Shown here: positions 13,105 through 24,500 of the stretch, in pieces
Layout of the letters: each line of letters opens with the position of its first letter
Position numbering within the stretch: position 1 is the first letter of the stretch
NCBI GenBank assembly: GCA_963989385.1
Contig: OZ022498.1
Coordinates: 751,501-815,500 of the forward strand
Reading direction: 5' to 3'
DNA: 64,000 nucleotides
Source: Ctena decussata
Taxonomy: Eukaryota > Mollusca > Bivalvia > Lucinida > Lucinidae
Translations under genes and position numbers: made by a program
Notes under the pieces: generated by a model
Told to the model about the DNA's origin: nothing
What the model saw: only the letters and a program-made list of their open reading frames with translations
The model's database searches: none

Positions 13105-13560
13105 TAAGTAGGGGAATTCTCAGGAACTGACAAAATTCAATCCCAGTCCCACCCTAGACACCATGTAAAAAAAAAAAAAAACATTTGTCACCACCACAGA
13201 CATCATTAGTGGCAACCATGTGAACAGCCATTTCACATGTAGTGGTCAACGGGCTAGCAACAATATATCAGCCGCAATACATGAAGACCAACAAAGTGGT
13301 CGTGCGCCAAGCGCAGACTCAGATCAGCCTGGGCATCCGCCCAGTCTGATCAGACTCTTCGCTAAGCGCTTAAAGGGTAGCTATGAGTCTAAGCCACCAC
13401 TATGCGGACAGCGAAGACTGATCAGACTGGGGGGATGCCCAGGCTGATCTGAGTATTCACTGGGCGCACATACCACTTTTTTTTTTTTTTTTTTTTTTGT
13501 ATCGCGGCTCATATCAATAACAGACATACCAACAAACAACACATGAAACAAATAACAAAT
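13105..13560. repeat. Segment shared with 31005-31212, interrupted by a MITE
   Basis: aattctcaggaact.ac, gacaccatgt, catgtgaacagccattt, caatatatca and ataacagacata.caacaaaca occur in the same order at 31005-31212. Both lie upstream of the first coding exon of an SLC16 paralogue, so this may be part of the gene duplication or an independent repeat. It contains a 15-base A run at 13167. Confidence 0.6.
13269..13510. mobile_element. MITE family G, copy with matching empty site
   Basis: Inserted into the segment shared with 31005-31212. The 4-bp direct repeat atat lies at 13265-13268 and 13511-13514; the unoccupied homologue at 31 kb reads caatatatcaataacag. The internal dyads are as in the copy at 6413. 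A T run interrupts the right end (about 13478-13499). Confidence 0.8.
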
Positions 13561-13690
13561 GGACTCCGGTCCAATTTAAAAGGATAGAAGATTTCACCAG
13601 ACACAATTGGGTTAAAATTGATAGGTGTGTATGCATTCAGGTAACTCGTTATTCGCCTTTTACAGGATTATTTTACCAAACTGCAAACTA

Positions 13691-16600
13691 ATGGACACGA
13701 AAGATTCGGAGCGAAAAAGAAATGACATGGATCAGATCCCTAATTTCTCCGATCTGGATCGAGGCTGGTCTTGGGTAGTAATGGCAGCGGCGTTTGGGTC
13801 TTTTATGCTAATCAGTGGAACAGTGTACAGTGTAGGCATTATACATATGGCCCTACTGGAGCGATATAAACAAGATATAACAATGACGTCATGGGTCGGA
13901 GCTCTTCATTCGGCTATGATGAATCTTGGAGGTAAAAAAAGGAAAGATATCCCCTATTTTCATGCAACTCAGCGCATAAGATAAGGATTTTGTCAGACCA
14001 AACGTGATTAAACATTATATAAGCACAATCATGTGACAATTTAAAAACTTATCCCATTACCATGACGTAACGCACATTTTCATTGGCTGAATCGACATAA
14101 CATGCGTGTCAGAATTTAGAGATTATCACGTGTCTAGCATCGCCAGGAGTATAGGCTCGGATAGCCCCATACATGATATTGGCTCAAGGGCCTTTGTAAA
14201 AATGACTAAAATCATGGATTTTAATAAAAGCATCTTCATTTGAAAACGTTAAGTGTAAATGTAATGGTATAGAATTCTGTGTGGTTTGCTATCCTTGTAG
14301 CTTGATTAATATTTTGCATATCCAATAATGTTTGCCCATATGGGATTTGCATTAGGACTCACAAAAGCCTTTGTCATTCTTTATTTTTCTATAGCTCCTT
14401 TATCAACAGTTTTGGTTGACAGGTTCACATGTCGAGTTGCCTTGGTAACGTCAGGGATCTTCTACGTCAATGGCTTTCTAGGAACAGCGTTTGCGCCAAA
14501 TATTGAAGTATGCATTTTCACTTGTGGCTTTGTAGCAGGTATATGATGGCCGTTTAACAATTCCCCGCTTTATCAAAGTGCAAATATTACGACTTCCTAT
14601 AATGAGTCCGTCAGTCGAATTTCAAACGAGGTACAATCTTCCTTTAGTCAGCTGACTAAAGGAAGATGGCACCGATTTCCAAGTCGCACCACTGATTCAA
14701 AGACGCAGCCGAGAGACTTTCGATATGCTAAGGCCTTCCTTACGTTGATCCCCATAATCACAACAAGTAAGTAAGCTTTTTAATCACAGTAATATATACA
14801 ACATAAAACATACAATTGTAAAATATAACTGTTACTACTGTGAGTTATAGTGGCGATCGAGCACACAATCAGAAGAACCGCTTACTTTAATCTAAGTGAA
14901 CAATAATTCTGAAATTAGAGCTCGACTGCCACTATATAACCAACAGAAGAAACGTCACTATATAAACACGGTTACAAACACTGCTGAAGACTCCACAATC
15001 GCGATCACCGCTGACTCCACAATCGCAATCTCTGCTGACTCCAAAATTGCAACCAGCGCTGACTCCACAGTCGCAATCACCGCTGACTCCTCAATCGCAA
15101 TCATTGCTTACTTCCGTCGACCCAGGGCCCACGTTAAAATGGGCCTATATCGGCCTACAATAACATAACGGTTTGTAACAGCTTACATCGGCTCCTCTGG
15201 CCTGATTCTTTCTGCAGCTGCTTATATATTTTCCTCCCTCAGAGGTTGTAAAAGAGGTGCGTTATGCTTCTGGATTAGCCACCAGTGGTGTTCCCTGTGT
15301 AGCACAGGCGCTTGCTAACTTGTCAGCAATATACGCCCACACGGGATACGCCGAACTCGAAACCTGCAGGTTTTCCTAATGAATCTCACTAGCTGGAACT
15401 AACTTTGGCGGCTAAATACATAGACTGTCTGTTCGCTACGGAAGCCGATAGGGGACATTTCATTTGACGGACTTAGACGTTTTTACACTCTGCAGACACG
15501 GGACACGTAGGCATTATATTACACTTAGATGATATTTGAGACTTAGACATTTCTACAAAACATTCCAAGTGTAGCAAATTGTTTAAGTCTACAAATTTTC
15601 TAAGTTTATTAAAATGTCAAAGTCTACAAAATCTTCTAAGCGTAATAAAAAGCTTAAGTTTAAAAAGTCTTTTAAGTGTAGCAAAATGTTTATGTCTAAA
15701 ACATCTAAGCGTAGTAAAATGTATAAGTCTACAAAATCTTCTAAGTGTACCAAAATGTCTAAGTGTACAAAATCTTCTAAGTGTAAATCTTTTAAGTGTA
15801 CTAAAATGTCTGAGTGTACAAAATTTCCTAAGTGTAGAAAAAAGTCCAAGTCTACACAATCTTCTCTAACGTTTTATGATAGAACCTCAAAGAAGATTTT
15901 GTACACATATACTTTTTCACTACACTTAAAAATTGAAGACCTAAACATTTTCTACACTTGGAATATTTTGTAGACTTAGAAGATTTTGTACACTTAGACG
16001 CTTTAGCACACTTAGAAGCTTTTGTAGACTTAGGCATTTTACTACGCTCAGAAGATGTTTTAAACTTACTCATTTTGCTACAATTAAAAACTTTTTTAAA
16101 CTTAAACATTTTATTACGCTTGGAAGATTTTGTAGACTTAGACGTTTCAATAAAATTAGAAAACTTTGTAGACTTAAACATTTTGCTACACTTTGAATGT
16201 TTTGTAGAAATGTCTAAGTCTCTAATATCATGTAAGTGTAATGTAACGCCTGAGTGTTTGGTGTCTGCCAAGTGCGAAAAAACATCTAAGTCCGTCAAGT
16301 GAAATGTCCCCTATCAAAATTTTGTAGACTTTTACATTTTGCTACACTTGGAATATTTAGTAGAAATGTCTAAGTCTCAAATATCATCTAAGAGTAATAC
16401 GTATAATGCCTAAGTGTCCCGTGTCTGCCAAGTGTAAAAGAATGTCTAAGTCCGTCAAGTGAAATGTCCCCTATCGGCTTCCGTAGTTCGCGGTCTTAAA
16501 TAGGGATTTACGATTTCGGTTAGCAAGCAAATTCCATGGTAATTATAATTTGAGTCACAAGGGATAGTCTGAAGGCATCGCCTGACTACCGTACCAACCG

Positions 16601-18532
16601 AAAACATAAGTCCCCAAAACAAAGCCCCCTTCATATACGCGAAGTAATGGCTTGACTTACAGCAGTCAAAAGTACGTCTCAAATGTAGACAAATATAAGA
16701 AAAAGAAAGAATTTACCAGAAGTAACAAATACTGATAAGACCTTAAAATTCATTATGTCCATGTTTTTTTTTTTTTTTTTTTTTTTTTGCACATACAGGT
16801 CACGGCAACACGCTATGACTGGCTGATTTCATTAGCTTAGATATTACCGCATTTATACGCTTAGTACAATTAGAAGTAAAAATGCTTGTAAGACGGAGCA
16901 CAACAATATCCCTCACTCACTAACAAGACGAGCATGGCAAATCTCTGAACTTACTTGATTTCGTAACAACAAATTATAGACAGATATGGCTTGTCCGTTT
17001 TGCTCAAGGACTCTTCTGACTCACAAAGAAACTAAAGGTCCGCTGAATTTGGTGTTAGTGGGTTGGGGTGAGTGATATAGGTTTTACGACACATCAGCAC
17101 AAAAAGGCTATTTCGCGCCGAAAACGCTATAAAAGAATACGTGGGATATAAGGTGGGATATACGTAAAGGACAGCGCCAGGTATTGCGTGCGTTGCGAAT
17201 GACGCAACGTCACCGTAATTTATTCAAGTTGGCGTCATTAAAATCATGGCGGCCTACTCTGATATTCAGTGCATTGCAGTTACGTATGGTGACAACAGTC
17301 GTTATGCTGAAAAACTCTAGGTGATTTTACAAAATGAGGGTCCATGCATTCGGGAAAGAGGCTGGCAGAACTCACGTAACCTAATCCTGTGAAAATTCTA
17401 AACTGCGCTTCTAGTTATATGAAAACAATCATTGCGAAAATACTTTTTAAAAACATTGGGGGAAGCAGTTTGATGATGAATCAATAGCTATTTTGAACGC
17501 ACATTCTATTCAGGCTGCCACCTTACAATGTAACCCTTTCATCCGAGACAGCGGATTCGATTCCGGACACGTCGTGATTCTGCTCTTGCCTCTGGAGTTC
17601 GGAAGGACTGAAATACTTCTGTCAATATCTCATATGAAGCCGTCACCGATCGAGGAATGTGTGGTTGCGCTGTCTGCTCATATTTTTTTCTCAAATATTG
17701 AGAACAAACCGGAGCGATCAGCGCTAATATTTGCTTTACTGAGCTGCGTCACAGAGAATATGCGATAAACAACGACGCATGTCAACTACGCAGCCTGGGC
17801 CCGAGCCTATAAAACTTTTTTCATGCTCAGCTGAGTTGAGCATGAAATTTTACCTGCTAATAAACAGCAAATTACTGATAAGTACGGTTGTTTTCTTGCT
17901 CAATTTGGCTGAGTATGAAATTTTCTCTGCTTATGAATATGAAAATGCCAACATTAGTTGGCATTTTCATATTTATCAGCCGAGAAAATTTCATGCTCAG
18001 CTGAGTTGAGCACGAAAAAAGTTTTTTAACCTCGGGGTCTGGTCAGAGTTTCCGATGTTAGCTGTCTGAACTAGCCCCTGTATCATCTCCAAGTTTTTTG
18101 CATTTTGACATTGTATTTTTACAAGTGCCTTTGATGCAAGGACTACAAATGTAGTTTGGTATAGTATGGGTCCTTGTAGTGTATACTTTTTTCGTGGCTG
18201 TCGAGTTTGCTTGTGCGGTCATTTTATCCTAATCACCATCTCAGCAATTCTTCTGTCTGTGCGATATGACCGAAATCCTATCGAAAGGACCGTAATCACC
18301 CAAATCAGTTATTCGTAGCCCACACTGTAAAGGACTGCATAACTAATTATGTAGCAGTAAAAACAGTAACTAGCTTTTTGATTCATCTAGCTCCTTCATG
18401 TTCATTTCACTCATTTACCATACTAGCGAGAAATACTGTTAAAGAGTCCACTAACTTCCAAATTAGCATGAAGACAGATTAAAGACGAACTCCGCAAATA
18501 TGTTTTTCTTCGTTTGTACCGTCTGTACGTTG

Positions 18533-18563
<31 letters not shown>

Positions 18564-21500
18564 TCACAAAATTTTTAACATCAAATTCCCCAACTCTAGA
18601 CTGAAATAATATTTATTCATACAGTTTTCATAGCTGTAGAAATCCCTGCATCAAACGCAAAAACACTTCTGAATGAACCCTTGAATTTATTTATGATTTT
18701 ATTTATCTATTTATTTTTGATAAGAGTTTTGCGGCCTTTTATGAACGTTTCACCTTTGTTGTGCAGATCATAAAGCAAAGTTTGGCAAAAACTAGAGCTC
18801 CCTGAAGAAAAAAAATTAACGAACAAATGAAAAAAAGATCTTCCATGTGCAGAACTTGGCCTTCATGTGCGTGGCTGAGGCTTGATCACACAGCGATAAA
18901 ATGCATTAAAAGAGCTAGGGCTGTTCCATAAGGCCGCGAGATAAGCGCTAGCCTGCTAAGCCAGCGATCCGGGTTCAAATTTCACAGAAGTGGCATTCCT
19001 TTCACCGTAAACAGGTTTCCACTGCACACAGCCTTTCATAATCACTCTTCAGGCGGCCCGATATAATATAAATACTGTTGATAAAGGCAGTAAAAACACG
19101 CCATCATCCATCTACTAGTAAACAGAATATTGGTGAATGTGTGTTTATTTAAAGGCCCTGTCACACTACAACGTTTCAGACAACGTATGCCAACGTATGA
19201 AAAATTTATCCAATACGCTGGCATACGCTGGAGATAAATTAAAACATCAAACAGCAGCCGGTTTTGGAACGCACACATAGCGTATTGAAACGTATAAATA
19301 ACTTATTCACAACTTATCCCTAGCGTATACATAACTTATAAAAGCGTATAACAGCGTGTTCCCAGCGTATCTGTAGCGTTCTCGTCTTATGCCGAACGCA
19401 TGCACAACGTTAGTCTAACTTACGCCGACCTTATGTATAGCGTGTTGGAGCGTGCTTCGACGATCAGATGTAAAGCGACGGTTCTCTACAACTCTTTTTA
19501 TTGTAGTGGACGTTGATCGATGGACATGCGTAAAGAACGAAAATTAGAGAACTTTGCAGGTAGTAGCTGACCATCTGCATGCCTACCGTCGTCCCAATCA
19601 TCACCCGACTGCCGTGCCTACGATGGTAGCCAACCTCCCTCTCGCGCAGACTCTAATGCCTCTTTAGTGGTATCCGTGGCGGCATCTGCAGCAGCTGTAG
19701 TGGCATCTGAAGTATTAACCCCCTCTCAAGCCCCAAAACGACAAGCAGAAGCGGTCCAAGAAGATTCCTTATTTAAAAGTGATGAATTGCTGATCTGTAT
19801 CCAATATATATAGCTGAAGCGCTGGTCGCTGGCGGATATGTTACCTAAATACGCTCAGTGCGTTCGTGATACGTTGAATACGTTCTAAGGTCGTCAGGCA
19901 TAGGTTGGATACGTTCTGGATACGCTCGGTATAAGTTACAGGTACGTTACCTATAAGTTAGAAATAAGTTACGCGTACGCTCCACAATGACCCTGCTGGC
20001 TGCCGACGTATGTCAACGTATGATTAACTTATAAGTTACGTGCATGAACGTACGCATAACTTACCTGTTGCGTACACCAAACTTATGACTAACTTATAAA
20101 CAATACGTCGGCGTACGTTGAAAATTTTATGCATGCACAAAATTTTGGGCCGCATTCGACGTACAACAACTTATACCAACGTATTTGAGCGTACTCGTAA
20201 CTTGTTTATAACGTACCCCTAACTTATTCAACGTACACCAGCGTGTTTACTAAATTTCTCATACGTCGGCATACGCTGATGCTATACGTCACTGTGTGAC
20301 AGCCACATAAGGAATGAATTTCATTTTTCTGAGGTTTATCAAAGTGTAAACTACATTGGGTCACGTGCAAAGTGAATGAACCTCGAAGGGGTTCATGTAA
20401 ACTTTGCTAGTGACCCAATGTAGTTTACACTTCGATAAACAACAGAAAAGTTAAGTTTTTGCTTATATTTACAGTCGTTTCAATCACATATTTCATGAAA
20501 AATCTTATATAAGCGCTAAAAGTCCGCTCGTGCATAAAATGAGCCGCGACACGTGAAAACCAACAATGTGCTTGTCCGCCCAGTCTGATCAGAGTCTTCG
20601 CTGTCCGCATGAAGGTAGCTGAGACCCTTAGCTACCCTTCAAGCGCTTACCGAAGAGTCTGATCAGACTGGGCAGATTCCCAGGCTGATCTGAGTCTGTG
20701 CTGGTCGCACAACCACATTGTTGGTTTTGTCGTGTCGCGGCTCAAATAAATTCTGAAGATCCTCTCGAAGCAAGGGACGCTTAAGAGAACCTGATTGTAT
20801 GCAGTTATGTACGCCCCCGGCGTCAGCGAAGTCTATTTTCAAAGGGATCAGCATGGGCCGATGGAAGATCCTCTTGAAGCAAGAAATACATCACTGAAGA
20901 AGCAGAAATAACAGGCTGTTAGTTCGAAATATAGGGGGCATGAGCAGTGTGCAACAATACTGCACATGAACAGATCAAATCAAAGTGATTCTGCATTTTT
21001 CGCCTGGTTGATATTTTCCTTGCTACCAGAAGTTCTTCCTTCAGACTTTGTTTTATCTTCACTGCAGCTGGTGTTGTGCCGCAAATTGTCTCCCCGTATT
21101 CCGGGAAATATACATGTATTTATTTGGATCACTGTGTCGTATGGCGGCCGCCAAAACGTTTCCTCGGACATCATCAAAGATTATATATATTTTGGTCCAT
21201 TTTTGATCATTGGTCCTATCTGAATCAGTTTAAAAATAGACGTAAGCTGAGGTTGGTTTTATGGTAGAAGCAGAGGTGGGGGTGTGTGCGGGGTGGGGGC
21301 ATGGGCAGAGTGGCAACATTACATTACACATGAACAGACTCAGTTCAACCAAGTCTGCTATTTTTGTTTCTTTGATGAGTGTCTTGCTTCCAGAGGGTCT
21401 TCCTTGAGAATTAAAGAGCCCGTGTAGTTCTTTAGGTTAAGCGTTGGCCTGCTTAATTACGGTATTGCATTTAGCTTTTCATTGTCGCCTTTTCATCGTT

Positions 21501-24500
21501 GAAATTCATTAAAGCCATCTTTTGAGCTGCATTATTATTTGGATTAGTCTCTTGTGATGAGCCCAAAATATACTGGAATATTATTTAAGTTCTAATTCAT
21601 AAGGATTAACATTAACAGACAAAAACAATGAAAAGTTTCATATCTAATAATTCTTTTCTATACATTAAAGTAACAAATGAATTCATACATTCCTTTTTAT
21701 ATATGTCAAAATCACGCTGTACTTTTCTTTTCTTTCCTTTTGTACAGGTTTAGGCTCTGCTGGTTACACAGCTGCATTAGTTGTTGTTGGGTTTAACTTC
21801 AAACAAAAGCGCAACCTGGCAATGGGAATTGCTTCTTCTGGTAAGTCCTGTGAACATGTATATGATGAGCCGTAACACGAGATAACCAACAAAGTGGCAT
21901 GTTCGCCACTCGAAGACTCAGATCAGCCTGGGTATCCACCCAGTCTAACCAGAGTCTTCGCCGTGCGCTTTAAGGGTAGCTAAGATGCTAAGCTAACTCC
22001 ATGCGGACAGCGAAGACTCTGATCAGACTGGGCAGATGCCAAGGCTGATCTGAGTCTTCGCTGGGTGCGCATGCCCCTTTGTTTGTTTTGTCGTGTCGCG
22101 GGTTAATTTGATGTAATATATATTTGATGAAAACGAGTATAGAATAAAATGCCAGGAATCAGTTGTAAATTGTCTAATCGGTCAAAAGATTTATGCTGTC
22201 GCTTGAGCGTTTGCCTTTTATACTGATGAAAACTAGGCTTTGGGAAATAGTAAATTTTACTAAATGATCTTTTTATCAAATCGCTGTTTTGAAAAAGAAT
22301 GCCAATTGCGGCCAAACAACAACTGCCTTAGTAGCTCTATTTTTGTTTTATTTTTATTTTATCATTGTATTTTTTATTTTGTTTTGTGTTTTTTTATAAG
22401 AGCACGAACTATATATGGTACGGTACACTTTACTCCACTGAGCCTCTTGGAGGCCCTCATTATGAAACGGAAACAACGTCAGGGTCACTGATGAGGCTTG
22501 TAACGCGGAAACTCCAAAGTACGTCATCATCCATAGCGCAGATTATATTTTATTCTTGTCCGTTGAGATAAGAGAATAAAAAAAAGGTAAAGGTTTCCCA
22601 TACCCTAATAGCCGTAGGGGCAGTGGGGGTTAGAGACCCACTGTATCTTGGGCACAGCTGATGAAAGGCGGAGCCCATCTCTCTCCTTTCGCTGCCTTGT
22701 CCTTCCCTAATTCGAAAAAGGTACCCATTTACTGCTGGGTTGACAGAGAGAGTTTTCCAGTCGTCGAATGGCGACAGTGAGCCGCGAACTCACGACCTTC
22801 CGGCGATAAGAGAATATATTCTGAGAAATCAGAAACTTTGATTGATTTAGACTCATATGCTAGATCATCGGTATTTTATTTAATGGGGCTCGTTTTTGAT
22901 GCTTATGATCAGTCTTTGAAATGACTGCCTTAAGTTATTAAAATTAAGAAATTACAGTGTGCTTTCTCTACCTTTCGTTACCAGATCATGTCATGGTCAC
23001 TGATGAGGCTTGAGTAGCCGAAACTTCGAAGTATGGCCCATGTTCTTTCTATCGAATGTTTTCTCTGCTCTTGAAGGAATTTGTTTAGCTTTTAATTGTA
23101 AAAATATTTGAGAGGCTGTTAGGTATTTGATAACTTACTTTACTATACTTTCCCCTTAAGTCGTGACTAGGGTCAAGGAAAGCAAAGGCAACAGTACCAC
23201 TATTCTTGAAGAGCTAGTAAATTATCTGGGCAGTATAAAGTATGAAATTGTCAATAAGATTAGACAATGGGCACCAAACAAGGTCAGTCGATAAATGTTA
23301 CACGGGATAGAGTAAACCAAAAAGATCAAATCTATATTAGGGGCCTATGCAAAATGTATTCAGCGAGGTTTAAGATTTACATATTTTTCAATGCCTAGGT
23401 GAACTATCGAGCAAAAATAAATTTAAGGAAAGACTAGTGTTTTATTCACCAGATTTCACAAAAACGCAAATTATTTTCATTTTTTATGCTGTTACAATTG
23501 CAGGTATCGGTGTTGGGTTGTTAGTGATGGCGCCAGTCTATGAAGTTGCTAGAGAATATTATGGAAACTCAGGATTTTTCATTGCCTTGGCTGGACTCAC
23601 TGCAAATATGGTTGTTTTGGGTACTCTATATTTTCCAAGCAAATTAGAAAGATATACAGAAGAAAAACGCAAACAGGAGCTCGAGCTTAAAGGAACGGGT
23701 GGCAGTTCATGGACTTTGTTGAAATCAATGATATGTTTCTACGCAAATGTTGCACGAAAAAGGCCAGTTCTATATCTATGTGGGTGTATGTTCTGTTATT
23801 GCCTAGGAATCCATTTAATATTTCTTCATTTTCCAAATTATGTTGTTCATCAGGGGTCCACTCCAGTCCAGGCGTCGTTTCTAGTCTCAGCAATTGGTAT
23901 ACTCGGAGTTCCAGGCCGAGTGTTGGCAGGCCTTGCAGCAAACAATGAGAAAATTGACGACATCCTATTGTATGCTGGGGCTATGGGAATTGTTTCTTTA
24001 GCTACGTTACTTTTCCCCTTCTATTCAGACTCATATGCTGGCCAAGCAGCTTTCGCAGCTATACTTGGGCTTTACTTTGGGTGCTGTTACGTTCTAACAG
24101 GGAGTGTCAATATAAAGTTTGTTGGAGTAGATGGTTTGCCTATAGCCACTGGTATTGAATTCTTCTGTGGTGGTATTGGTTCAGTAATAGGGCCAGTGTT
24201 AGCAGGTAGGTTCCTTCTATAGTGTCGGTCTTTATGACATTCGCGTTGTTGTATCAGATTAGATTGCGCGCGAATGCCCTAAAGTACCTTTTCTTTAAAT
24301 TCTCAGGGATAACCGATCAATGATGCTCATAGAGAAAAAATGACTTTGAGCAACTACCACCCGAATATGCCATATAATTTTAGACTAGTTCCCATACCAG
24401 GTACTTTTCGCCGCAGGAGGACTTCAAACTTAAAGACTTCTATCTATAGCCCTCTATATAAATTCCAGTGCCGGGGCGTCCTACTGATTTGGGCAAAAGT

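Noticed and set aside
14896..15168. 90-aa frame with ADSTIAIT octapeptide repeats
   Set aside because: Produced by a 24-bp minisatellite in an intron; no conserved flanks.
15181..15330. Short open stretches (TAYIGSSGLILSAAAYIFSS; EVRYASGLATSG) that look like membrane-helix exons of an MCT
   Set aside because: Exon 2 already supplies this part of the transporter, gene 2 has no counterpart, and the two stretches are in different frames.
15589..16302. Lys/Ser/Thr/Cys-rich and Leu/Phe-rich open frames on both strands
   Set aside because: They arise from the short-repeat arms of the Foldback-like element; frames exist on both strands and in several phases, with no start context or splice support.
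17493..17768. 91-aa plus-strand frame in intron 2 of SLC16 gene 1
   Set aside because: No motif, low-complexity similarity or paralogous counterpart; length is within chance.
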